Shown here: piece after piece, positions 1-10,312 of the stretch
Layout: each line of letters opens with the position of its first letter
Position numbering within the stretch: the first letter of the stretch is position 1
Source: Phoronis ovalis
Lineage: Eukaryota > Phoronida > Phoronidae
Direction of reading: 5' to 3'
NCBI GenBank assembly: GCA_028565635.1
Contig: JAOXYB010065223.1
Span: 1 to 10,312, forward strand
DNA length: 10,312 nucleotides
Position numbers and translations under genes: made by a program
The notes under the pieces: model-generated
Seen by the model: only the letters and a program-made list of their open reading frames with translations
What the model was told of the DNA's origin: nothing
The model's database searches: none

Positions 1-25
1 GCGCGCTCAAATTAAAGTGAGTGTG

Positions 26-91
26 TGTTCCCATTGTACCAGTTTAGCGCGCTTAGCCTGTTTTGGTAGCTAAGCGCACATAGTGGGAACA
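26..91. repeat. Imperfect two-part hairpin (inverted repeat)
   Basis: An outer arm TGTTCCCA (26-33) pairs exactly with TGGGAACA (84-91). An inner GC-rich arm GCGCTTAGC (49-57) pairs exactly with GCTAAGCGC (69-77) across an 11-nt loop. TGT (35-37) can also pair with ACA (78-80). The unpaired parts are asymmetric. The CpG-rich base composition differs from the surrounding AT-rich DNA. It may be a miniature inverted-repeat element, or part of a structured 5' UTR or promoter. The sequence does not decide between these. A perfect 10-bp palindrome, GCCTTAAGGC (93-102), follows directly. Confidence 0.6.
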
Positions 92-2444
92 GGCCTTAAG
101 GCAAGTCTAGTAAGTTGGTGGTGTGGTTCACACTCTAAATTTCTAAAGTTTCAAAGTGGTTAGTATATTTTGCTGTTTGACAGTGTCACCTGAACAATGG
201 AAAAATAGCTTAATAGATGAGCCACCTTGTAGCATATGCTTATAGATGGGTATATAACTTTAACCACTTCACACTAATTCAAAGTGACTTTTACTTTGTG
301 GGCAGAGATAGTAAAATTTAATATTTCTAGTAATTTCAAGTCGAGCAGGATTGTAGATAAAACCTGGAGAAATGTGGCACTATAGCGAAATGCTAACAAA
401 GAAAAACATGGCTGAAAGAATTTAGAAATGACTTGGTCAGTTTTCTGAGACCTGTTTCTACTTGTTATCTCTAATATACTCCCTAGACACTAATGGAGAG
501 TACAGTGTAAAGCCATATGCTTGAAAAAAATGTTTCATACTTTGTAGGTTACAGGGTTATCTAAGTCAGTCAGACAGCCATGTACTTTTTGGCCATTGGC
601 CATTAATAGTGTTAAATTTGTAGACAACACACTGTAAAGCTGTGAACTTATTAGGATGGATTGTTCATACATGTTCAGCATAAGCTGCAAGATTTAAAAA
701 GTTGTTATTTCATTTCATTGCTACTGTAAATAGTGAACTGGCTGGTATGTTCTTTCCTGGTATCTACAACTGGTGTTATGATTATACTGTTTATGTGTAT
801 TATCCTGGAAAGAAGCTAGTGTAATAATAATAATATGCATACCAAGGTAATTATTTACGACTGCATAAAAATATTTTATTAAATTTACTGCCTAAAATCT
901 GACTCATAAACTTGCTTAGGAAATGTTCAAATATTATCTGAAAAAGTGTTGGTGAATGTGCACTTGGTTGTTTGAAATATGTGTGGATACAACTTCTAAA
1001 TTGTATATAAATTAGAAACATGTATGACTTATGATTTGAGCTCTAGATACCAATAGCAAAAGCATAACCTTATTGATCAAACTGAATAGAATTTAAAAGA
1101 CAAGATTTATTAGGTGCCTTATGGATTTTTGTGGGATCAAACTAACATGGCTTGATGTTACAAAATGTGTTGTATTATTTCGTGGTTGAATTTACTGTTG
1201 TTAAAAAGTTAAATTTATAGCCCATATATATACTTAGCAGCAGGGATGAAAAATTTACATAATTACTGGAGCGTTTTGTGGTGAATGAAGTCCTGCAACA
1301 GCTCTAACATATCATGTAACATCTGCCTGGGTACCTGTTCTTTACTTTAATTTAATAATAACAATGTGCTTGGATTTGAATTAAGGTTTTTATTCCAAGT
1401 ATGCTGAAGCTTTTATGATATATATTGTAGGTGTAACCATGGCTAAGTGGTCTGATTTTATCCTAAGTTATGTCTAATTATATATCTACACCAGCTGCCT
1501 GCCTACATTGCAAATATCATGAAACTCCTAGTTGCTTTCCATTCCCGCATTGGCTCATGTTGCTTCTTGGAAATCATCAAATGATGAAGGAGGAACTTTG
1601 TGTAATTAATCTCCTTTAGCAGTTAATATGCAATGCTGACCAAATTAATTACGTATATTGGGATTATGTTTGTTGAATTTTATTAATTAACTTCTATTGT
1701 TTTAGTTCGTTATTGATTATTAGTTGTGGTTCATAGCAAGTAACAATTGTGGTCATTGCAGTAGGTAGCTGGTTTGACTGGATAAGAATAGTGCATCTTT
1801 GCCAAAGACCATTTCATGTGTTAACACACATTTACTTGCTCAGTTCTATACCAGCTATATCCTTTCTTAAATCAGTTTTCTGTGGTGTAAACAACATTGT
1901 TTTGCATATTCACTGTAGTTAATTATTTCAAAAATTAGCCTTAAGTGTATGTACATAAAAATGGTATCAAGAAAATTAGGTTTTAATGATCAAAGCTATT
2001 ACTATTCTTAAGGTCAGGCAAAGGTGAATTTCATCCAAAAGTGCAAGATAAAAAGAGAGTTCATGTTTATGATCAGATGCTATTTGTTGTCTGCTCAGGT
2101 TACAGATTTATATACCCAAATATATTTTAATAACTAATTTACGATTTGTAATAATAGTAATATTTTATATTTAGTTATTTATGTTTTATAAGGAAACAGG
2201 AAAAATATTTTTTTGAGATGAACGGAAATATTTATTAGGGATGGCATAATTTCATTACAGCTAATTTGTGCAGCAGACAAAGTTCTTTTATCTGCGCTGT
2301 TCAGAAAGTATTAATATCTTTGTTCTGTTGGGGGCCCAGATTCTGTGGTATACTGTGTTAACTTGATTGACACTTAATCTGGTTATATGGGTAATTTATG
2401 TCCGTTTAATAATTCATTTCCATAAAAGCAAAATGCAAAGAATA

Positions 2445-2462
2445 TTTTGTTCCTGTTTACAG
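2445..2462 (+). other. Splice acceptor of first coding exon
   Basis: A T/C-rich tract (TTTTGTTCCTGTTTAC) runs directly into AG at 2461-2462, a strong animal 3' splice site. A second AG at 2483-2484 touches the start codon, but the 22 bases before it are G/T-mixed and a weaker tract, so 2462 is preferred. Either choice leaves the protein unchanged. Confidence 0.8.
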
Positions 2463-3465
<1,003 letters not shown>

Positions 3466-3506
3466 CTTTCAGCAATGAAATTATAATGAGGCTAAAATTC
3501 CAAATA

Positions 3507-3660
3507 AGTTTATTTGGCGTAGCCCTACCCAAAAAAAGTCCCCTATTCAGAACTTTTTATTCCATGAATCCTGTCCATAAAATTAAATTTTAATTTAAAA
3601 GGCTATTTTCTACCGACCCAACATGCTAGGAACCTGTAGGGCTATGGCAGACAATTTTTT
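3507..3660. repeat. Possible short inverted-repeat (MITE-like) element
   Basis: TAGCCCTAC (3520-3528) is matched in inverse by GTAGGGCTA (3636-3644). Weaker inverted similarity extends outward for about ten more bases. Near the centre, TTAAATT (3583-3589) and AATTTAA (3592-3598) form another inverted pair. The right side runs into a T-run at 3655-3665. The arrangement is symmetric, like a small nonautonomous DNA element, but the internal arms do not pair well and no target-site duplication was identified. Confidence 0.3.
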
Positions 3661-3765
3661 TTTTTAATCTGGCCTGATCATACATGTTTGGTAGGCAGAC
3701 GTAATCCCTAATACAAGATTTGTGTCTTGTTTGTGAACATGTAGCATATGTTGAAGGTAATACAA

Positions 3766-3791
3766 AATAAACAAAACAGCTTGTTGTGTTG
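3766..3791 (+). terminator. Possible intronic polyadenylation signal
   Basis: AATAAA (3766-3771) is followed about ten bases later by the GT-rich TTGTTGTGTTG (3781-3791), the order expected of an animal poly(A) site, though the spacing is tight. It lies 301 nt after the read-through stop at 3465. AATAAA is common by chance in AT-rich introns, so this is weak. Confidence 0.2.
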
Positions 3792-4055
3792 ATAAAATAG
3801 AAGCAATACCATTATGACAATTGTTTATTGCTCCCAAGGGACTACTGAGGTAATTTGCTGTAAGTAATGAAACAACATTAAAAATACTGTTCATGGTTGT
3901 GAATGGCTTTGACTTGTATGGCAAATGTCCATTTGTGTAGTAGAGGGGCTGTGTATTGAAATAATGAAATATCACACTTTTGATGTGGTACGTTAGCACA
4001 ATATTTTGCACTTTTATCTTAACTCAAATAAGTGAATAATTAATAGATACAATTT

Positions 4056-4561
4056 ATGCAAATTAATTTTTAAAAGTAAGACATATATTTCACTCAAACT
4101 TGCTCATTTATACCTAAAAGGAGATACAAATTCTTGTATCAGCAGTACCAACTTTATCTCAAATACTCAGACAGATTAAAGCCTTCATTTCTGGAAATGC
4201 CAAAGTGTTATATTTGGACTATATTCTTAATAATGCTCAATCTATAAAAACAGAATACATTGTTTTCATAGGTCACATGTAAATTTAATCAAGGATTTTT
4301 ATCTAGCGGATGCAGGGATATAAATACAATGTTTGCACCCCAGTGAATTTCCTGTGTTTAGAATACCTCGCAACATTTCAGGTTGCAGTCTTTCTGTATG
4401 TTCCTGTGCTAGACCAAAGAAACATGCAAATTATGACAAATGTTTAGTTTTGCTGTGAGTATCTGTTTGATACAGGTTTTTATTAGATTCTGCTAAAAGT
4501 GGCATTTTGCCGTTGGAGTGAAATTGTCTTTCAGTTTCAGTGGCTGTCAATTCATGCAAAT
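4056..4561. promoter_or_regulatory. Cluster of three POU-type octamer motifs
   Basis: Exact ATGCAAAT occurs at 4056-4063, 4424-4431 and 4554-4561. Further exact copies lie at 8316-8323 and, on the minus strand, at 7460-7467. ATGCAAAT is the canonical POU-domain (Oct) binding octamer. From base composition I would expect roughly one exact copy in the whole window counting both strands, and I see five. Intronic enhancer function is an inference only. Confidence 0.3.
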
Positions 4562-7143
4562 GATAAATAATGAATAACATGTATTCTTGTTTTCGTCTCC
4601 ATGTATATTATATTACACCTAGCTTGTTTTTTTAAATTGTACACACAAAGGTAACCTTTTGCACACCTCACAGTTTAATTAATTCATAGCTTGGATACAA
4701 AATGTTTTCCATCATTTCATGGATATAAAATTGTTTACTAAACTGTGCCAATGTGTATTCAGGCAAAAGAATAGGATCCAGGTGATGTCGACACTAAACG
4801 TTTTTTTGATTATCATTGCCAATCTAGCCAAGTAGTTTGTCTCCACTGCCTATTATTAAAGTGACAAACTAGTTATTCTGTTCCTTGCCATTTCAGTGTT
4901 TGTGCAATTTTTCTTGGTGTCGTATTGACTTTTTATTTCTGTTTTAAACTTATTGGGGAAACTAGTCCCTTTGTGGTCTGATTAATTTTCTATTACTTCT
5001 TTAAAACAAAAGATTCAGAAACAGCACTTTTTTTTATGAAACACTTGCACTGAGAAGTAATTTTGTTACAATCAGATTTGTAGGTAGAGCAGGATTAACT
5101 TTCATAGTCAGCTGTTTTCCTGTTTCTATGTTGAATTCATTTACTAAAATCAATAAAACTTATAGAGGCTATTGTATTTCATAGTTTATGCAAAAGTATA
5201 CATATATTAGCATAATTTGCAAAAAGAACAAATGCACATTCATGCAAACTGTACATATAACACATTCATGTTTCAAATTTTAGTAAAAATATTCTTTTCA
5301 TTACTACTATAACTTGAAATGTATACTAACAGTAAATAATTGTGTGCTGTCAAGTAAACTTATTTTAAAGCTGTTTGTGGGATATGTAAAAAGTTATATT
5401 TTCTACAAAATTGTGTATAACTGAAGTGTTTCTTTGCTCTGCTGGGACCCAAGGATGATTGAGGAAAGATTTAAATACATTTGAAAATTAGTAAAAATAT
5501 TAATTTCTGCCAAAGGTGGGCTCACAGCCTTAGGGATGATACTGTCTTTCACTGTCTGTTATTGGCAGCATAGAAACCTGAACTGCCAAGGAATTAGCTA
5601 TGGTTAATGTAATCTAAAATAGAGGCAGGTTTCTCTATGTACACTGGCTAATGTTGTAACCTGGCTGTCTGGATAAGCATCTTGTAGCCAGTATATCATA
5701 TTTAATAATAATGCAGTAAGAAGTGTGAAACATATAATTTTAGAAAGATCTGAAATCAGTAATATGTCGAGTCACTAGATTTACAAAATTGAACTCGTTT
5801 TATACCCTTTGACAAAAAGAAAGTTTTTAAGTTTAGCTCCGAAATTAATCCTGACAGGATTTTATGTCCTTGTTTGTCTTGCATGACAAGTGGACTATGA
5901 TAAAGGATGACTTAATTTTTTCATCAAATTTAATGTGCGTCATCTTATGCTAACATTTGTACTAAGTAACTGAGGAAATAAATTAGATTTTCATTGTCAG
6001 TTATGCACTGAACAAAGGTTCAGTTATATTTTCGGTTTTGATTCTTACCATTGTTGTAAGTAATATTTGAGTAATAAAAAATCAAAACACAACTTTAGGA
6101 TGCTTTGGATTTATAATATTCAGTACATATAATTTTTGTGAATATTAGACTTTGTATGAAATAGCAACTTACCCCTGGATTGTTTTTTTTTTATTTAAAC
6201 CAACCGTTCAATATTTAACATTCACAAAAATGTATATTGAGCATTTTAGTTTTTTTTTACTGTATGTAATGACATTTTAAGCATAAGGGTTGTTTACTGC
6301 CCATCAAGTTAAAGAAATATGTGCACTCAGAAATAAAATTGAACAGTTGTTCCTAACATCTATCAGCTAGTCTGACAAACTGTGCATACTGCGTCAAAAA
6401 CTATGTAAAAACAAGCCGTAAAATCCATCTGCGAAGGTGAGTATGTAAATTTGTAATGTTTCTATGTTCAGTCAAGCATTGGAAATTACAACACAAATAT
6501 CCATACAATTTAGTTAGAACTGCAGAAGGCTTGTTGCTGGGAGAAATGACAGTAACTAGGAAAGCCATGTGTAAAGATAGTACATTGTGCTAACGTTATC
6601 ATGTACGTCATTCCCATAAAGGTATTATAAATTAAGGAAAAATTTAATATTCAAAAGGTAGTGGAAATATACACAACAATACAAATAATTTCTCGAATTA
6701 TTTATGTTCACCTAGCATATAACTTATTAAACTTTAATTCAAAAGTTTTATCAAATTCTAGTTATGAAACATTTACATGCTGAATATTATGAAATATTAG
6801 AAAGTAACTACTTTTACATTTATAATCCCATGAACCTTATCAAACTCATAACAATAGAAACTTTATGGTATCATCCCAGGGGGGTATCATCTGGACTTCC
6901 ACTTTTTCAGCCCACTTATTACCATTACTTGCATGAGAGCAAAAACAAGGATAAAAGACTAGAAATTAGACATGAACAAGGTGATACTGTACATGCTCTG
7001 GGTGTTATTTTTCCTTTATACACCACCTGCTGTATGATATATTTTTATATTCGCAGCGAAACTGCATTTCTGCTTTGCTAGAACTTTTGTTATTTCTATT
7101 ACCAAAACAGATATCACCAGCATCATTAATGTTAAAAATAAAA

Positions 7144-7335
7144 TAGAAAATACCAGGATCTAGTATGATTAGCTTTCATGTTGTTTAAACTTTTTAAACC
7201 AGAATGCATATGCAGAGATGCTATTATATATATATATATTTTTAAAATGTATAAAAAATAGAAAATACCAGCATCTAGTATGATTAACTTTCATGTTGTA
7301 TTTAAACTTTAATGCAGAACTGTTATTGTATATAG
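7144..7335. repeat. Imperfect tandem duplication, period about 115 bp
   Basis: The blocks 7144-7184 and 7259-7299 agree at 39 of 41 positions without gaps. Similarity continues with small indels through the following TTTAAAC and ATGCA...GCAGA segments to about 7335. A (TA)n tract lies between the copies. The high identity suggests a fairly recent local duplication, or two copies of a small repeat. Confidence 0.85.
7224..7240. repeat. (TA)n microsatellite
   Basis: An alternating TA run of about eight units runs into a T-rich stretch, inside the first unit of the local tandem duplication. Confidence 0.8.
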
Positions 7336-8000
7336 ATTGTTTCTCAAATATTAGAAGAAATACAGTACAGCATACATGTGAAAAAAGTGTACACACAGAA
7401 AAGTTGATGATGTAATCCTCTAGTGATAGTCATTGGCCATGTTGCTTTACTCTATACATATTTGCATAATTTGTCAATAGTTATTAAGATCAAACTAGAT
7501 GCTGGAAACATACAAAATGCCTAATCTCCTAATCTGCAGTACTGATCATATATATTGTATTGAGATTTTCTTATCTTGAACTTTATAAATATAAACTGCC
7601 AATGTTGGCATGTTTAGTGATTTGTAATTCCTCTATTAGACCTGTCCACATGAATTGTTATTGTCTTAAGCAGATTCCTATTCTGTTTGCTTTACTTTAT
7701 TATCTTGTAAAATGTACAAGTATGGTAGTTTGACATGTATTATATTGAATTTAAAAAAACAAAACAATGAAAAGCGGGCAAATATGGAGTTCTACTTTAT
7801 TATAAGTTATTTTTCACATTGTTTGAGAGTTGGACTTGTTGCCATTAGGCTTGCCTTTGTCAGAGATGTCAAAACTGGGATTCATTTCCAAGCTGTGTGC
7901 TGAAGCTTTGCCATGCTGAAATTTAAGATGCATTTTCCCAGAATCTGGTGCAATTTGAGCAAAAACTACTGTTTTAGTAGAGTTTCTTAGCTGCTACCTC

Positions 8001-8063
8001 AAAACAGTGAGAATTACATTACGACCATGAGACCATGTCAGTCCTAAAACAGTGAGGCTCACT
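8001..8063. repeat. Short direct repeats and a small palindrome
   Basis: AAAACAGTGAG occurs at 8001-8011 and 8046-8056. GACCATG occurs at 8023-8029 and 8031-8037. AGTGAG-G-CTCACT forms a 6-bp inverted repeat at 8051-8063. No function is assigned. Confidence 0.6.
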
Positions 8064-9345
8064 GGCAAACTATGAAACTTAGCATCACTAATTTATCTCA
8101 TGAGATTATCTAATTGCTATGTGTAAATGCTGTAATATAATGTATTATGTCATTTGTACAGCAATATGATATAATACCACTTGCCAAGCCAGAAGTTCAA
8201 GGTTTGCATACTGTCTACAACAATACTGTGTAAAGTTTGAGTCACTAGATTTACTTGCATTATCTAGTTTTAAATGTAGACAATGTATCATACATAGTCT
8301 CATGCTTCTAGCATTATGCAAATTATGAATAAACTGATGCTTAAAAGAAAAGACACCACTAATGACAGATCAGTATTTCATGTGTTTGTACCTCTTTGTC
8401 ATTGTCAGAAATGCAGGCAAGCATATCTAAATTTTTTTCTACATTTGTACCAAATTTAAAATCATTGTTTTCTTTTATCATTTTTTAGTCGACAAATTTA
8501 ATAGCGATGTGCAATAGTTTGCTTTAATGAGCATTATTTACTGTCTTGCAAAATGATTGGCCATTGTGAATTCTATAAATTTTTGAAAATTATGTATCAC
8601 ACTTGTGTATACACTAAGATGAAAGTCTTCCTTCATTCAGACAGTGTAAACAACTCTGAACTTTTGTAAGCCATGTGCATTGGTGTTTTATGTGCTTTGT
8701 AGTCCCAATAACAAGATGTTGGGATAGCCTTATTTTTTTCCCCAGCATATTGTCCTTGATTTTTCTGATGATTAGGTGGCATTCTTGTGAGATAATTGTT
8801 GGAATTTATTTCCTTATATTTCCAATATGCACTGTATTTTTTTTATATCGTGAATACAAATTTTCCCATTAAAGGAATGTTTATGGCAAGCATACACTTT
8901 ACAGAGAATAACTGGTTTAACATTATTTTTTTGCTGTTAAATAAAAAGGGCATATGAGAAGTCTTTAATACTAAACAAAGTACAGTTTTTAAAGTAGAAT
9001 TCTAGAGGGATGACACTGAAAATTCATTCTCGACATTTATTTCAGTTAATGTGTCTTAAAAATAATGACTGCCCAATATACTTTTAATTTTTATTAGATT
9101 TGTCTGCTCCACTCCTTCCATTCGGAAGCTAATGGAAAACAGCGTACTTAGTAGATCTCCTATTTTGAGAAACAGAAAAGTTATTAAAAAGTGTGGATTT
9201 TTTTCACAAAAATTAACCTGTTTCAAGCCTTCATCTACATGTACATAAAACTGCACCTCTATATGTATTTATAGAGAAATTAACAGAGGTTGTGAAGTTC
9301 AAAATATATGTGAAATTTGCCACTAAATGTCCTCATGTGTAGACA

Positions 9346-9387
9346 GGTTATTGTATGCAATATATTTACTGGTTATTGTGTGCAATA
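9346..9387. repeat. Two 17-bp direct repeats, 25-bp period
   Basis: GGTTATTGTATGCAATA (9346-9362) recurs with one change at 9371-9387 (GTGTGCAATA in place of GTATGCAATA). A weaker third echo, GTGTGCAAT, follows at 9396-9404. It looks like a small local duplication. Confidence 0.7.
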
Positions 9388-10138
9388 GGTATGCAGTGTG
9401 CAATTCTACAAAGGGGAAACACATGTTTAGTTTCGTTGGCCAGTTTTCTTTTTTCCTAACATGCAGAATTCAGATCATACAAATACGTTTTGGGCTTCAG
9501 TACATCAAAGCATAAGATGTTTGCCCATGGCCCCCTGGTTTATGATGTCTCATTTTGTAGTGAAGTTTGCGGTATATGTCACCTAGACCAACGTGCAAAC
9601 ATTGAGAAATTTACAAATACTTTTTCTTGACAATGTCAAGCAGTAGTATTTGTGACAAATAAAACAAAGATTTTCATTGAAAGGTTTGGCTAAGAAGATC
9701 TGTTCTCTGCCTTTGTTAGAAACTGATAATGTTCAGGAAATATGTCCTACTGCGTAAAACTAGCATGCAGAGATATCTGACATTTGTTTCTTCGGAAAGC
9801 ACTTCATGTTTCTTTTTATTAACTGAATTGTCATGTGTAATGTTATCTTTTCTTGACATGCTGAGAATAGCAGCAACTTTTGATTGAGGTACTTGGGTGC
9901 ATCTTAGCATGTTTGAGAAAGTTGGAAGATTTTAGTACTCAGTAGAGCATGTAATAAACTAATAAAATATTATGGTGATGTATTTGTCTTTATACATGAG
10001 AATATATATAATGTGGGTTTGCTTACATAAATGAGAATTTGAGAAAAAATGTAATTCATGTAATTACATATTGTGTTTGATTTCAAATGGTATATGTGGG
10101 TTGCTTGAAGTATATTCAATTTGAACAAAAAGTTACGG

Positions 10139-10152
10139 TAGCAATATTGCTA
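10139..10152. repeat. Perfect 14-bp palindrome
   Basis: TAGCAATATTGCTA reads the same on both strands. It lies about 80 bp before the G-rich repeat end. No function is assigned. Confidence 0.6.
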
Positions 10153-10231
10153 TGTAAGGTTAGCAATTGTACACTTCAAAATCTTGTAATTCATCATAAG
10201 ATGTCTACTTCCTGTTTTATGTGGTACTTGA

Positions 10232-10312
10232 AAATCCCGGGGGGGGTACTCAAGTTATTTTTTGGTGGGGGTGTGCAGCCGAGTTGAAAATTTTGGCTTT
10301 GGATTGTATACT
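10232..10312. mobile_element. End of a G-rich dispersed repeat, probably a nonautonomous DNA element (truncated)
   Basis: The sequence changes abruptly from AT-rich DNA to CCCGGGGGGGGTACTC (10236-10251), followed shortly by TGGTGGGGGTGTGCAGCCG (10263-10281) and an AT-rich body that runs off the window. From memory, dispersed repeats starting CCCGGGGGGGGTACTC and continuing with a GGTGGGGGTGTGC block are common in cnidarian and other marine invertebrate genomes, often with the same motif inverted at the far end. The far end is not visible here, so the class and length are unproven. Confidence 0.55.

Larger units (their letters stand above)
1..2462 (+). other. Upstream noncoding region, probably 5' UTR intron of HIPK
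   Basis: This is AT-rich sequence with frequent stops in all frames and no recognisable protein segment. It ends in a good splice acceptor, so at least the 3' part is inferred to be an intron separating a noncoding first exon from the first coding exon, as is usual in animal HIPK genes. The true first exon and promoter are not identified. The first ~100 bases are richer in GC and CpG than the rest and could be near a promoter or belong to a repeat. An AAA|GTGAGT donor-like sequence lies at 14-22, but nothing confirms it is used. Minor content includes a (TAA)4 run at 822-833, a TCATCA/TGATGA inverted repeat at 1574-1587, and two GGCCATT copies in tandem at 591-604. Nothing else stands out. 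Confidence 0.65.
3466..7143 (+). other. HIPK intron, proximal part
   Basis: AT-rich noncoding DNA. The short reading frames here (for example 3664-4011 on the minus strand and 6764-7081 on the plus strand) have no recognisable motif and low-complexity, AT-driven composition, so they are treated as chance. Content I can name is a possible inverted-repeat element (3507-3660), a possible poly(A) signal (3766-3791), an octamer cluster (4056-4561) and one GC-rich patch near 6873-6905. No sequence encoding the expected APE-containing HIPK exon was recognised. Otherwise I see nothing in it. Confidence 0.7.
7336..10231 (+). other. HIPK intron, distal part
   Basis: AT-rich noncoding DNA continuing the intron, with no recognisable exon on either strand. 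Short frames such as 7712-7903, 8675-8872, 9056-9256 (minus), 9327-9515 and 9716-9910 (minus) show no domain, no conserved motif and no matching splice signals. A patch around 7790-7915 is somewhat less AT-rich than its surroundings but I do not recognise it. Short direct and inverted repeats near 8001-8063, 9346-9387, 10050-10068 and 10139-10152 are the only structure I see. Confidence 0.65.

Noticed and set aside
3664-4011. 115-codon frame on the minus strand
   Set aside because: It has no recognisable domain, its composition follows the AT-rich DNA, and it lies inside an intron. Likely a chance ORF.
6764-7081. 105-codon frame on the plus strand
   Set aside because: It shows no motif, no supporting splice or start context and no repeated or conserved segment. 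The composition is that of random AT-rich sequence.
7790-7915. Patch of less AT-rich sequence, considered as an exon or old transposon fragment
   Set aside because: Neither strand gives a recognisable protein segment, and no paired splice signals or inverted ends were seen.
8180-8215. AAGTTCAAGGTTTGC segment considered as a tRNA T-arm
   Set aside because: It lacks the GGTTCGAATCC-type box B, and no upstream box A or acceptor stem pairs with it.
8785-8872. Frame reading CEIIVGIYFL, faintly like the HIPK APEIILG segment
   Set aside because: Only a few residues agree, no APE or DMWSLG follows, and there is no acceptor placed to complete the split Arg codon. It is a chance match.
9056-9256. 66-codon frame on the minus strand, with a slightly less AT-rich patch
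   Set aside because: No family is recognised and there are no gene signals. Not supported as a gene.

Overview
The window looks like a piece of an animal nuclear genome. It is AT-rich, almost all noncoding, and holds one long, highly conserved exon bounded by recognisable splice sites. The exon encodes the N-terminal part of a homeodomain-interacting protein kinase (HIPK, CMGC group, DYRK family). The short, divergent N-terminus, the long AT-rich introns and a repeat end of a type I recall from marine invertebrate genomes suggest a non-vertebrate animal such as a cnidarian, mollusc, hemichordate or similar. The species cannot be fixed from the sequence alone.

Layout: 1-2462 is upstream noncoding DNA, probably the intron between a noncoding first exon and the first coding exon. 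It opens with a CpG-containing imperfect hairpin at 26-91. A pyrimidine-rich acceptor ends at 2462. The exon runs 2463-3389, with 22 nt of 5' UTR carrying an in-frame TGA, then an ATG at 2485. Its 301 full codons plus 2 nt cover the N-terminal region, the kinase N-lobe, the catalytic loop, the DFG motif and the activation loop. It stops inside the codon for the Arg of the YYR motif at a GTACGT donor. From 3390 to the end is the next intron, at least 6.9 kb long. I found no downstream HIPK exon (the APE motif and the rest of the C-lobe) in it.

The downstream intron holds a possible short inverted-repeat element at 3507-3660, a possible intronic polyadenylation signal near 3766, three exact ATGCAAAT octamers between 4056 and 4561, a tandem duplication at 7144-7335, short direct repeats near 8000 and 9350, and a G-rich repeat end at 10232 that runs off the window. 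The short reading frames scattered through both introns have no recognisable domain and look like chance ORFs.

There is one gene here, so no multi-gene system can be read. I see no convincing evidence for a novel system. The most useful observations are the complete first coding exon of an invertebrate-type HIPK with a retained sumoylation-type motif, the terminal repeat, and the hairpin at the left edge.
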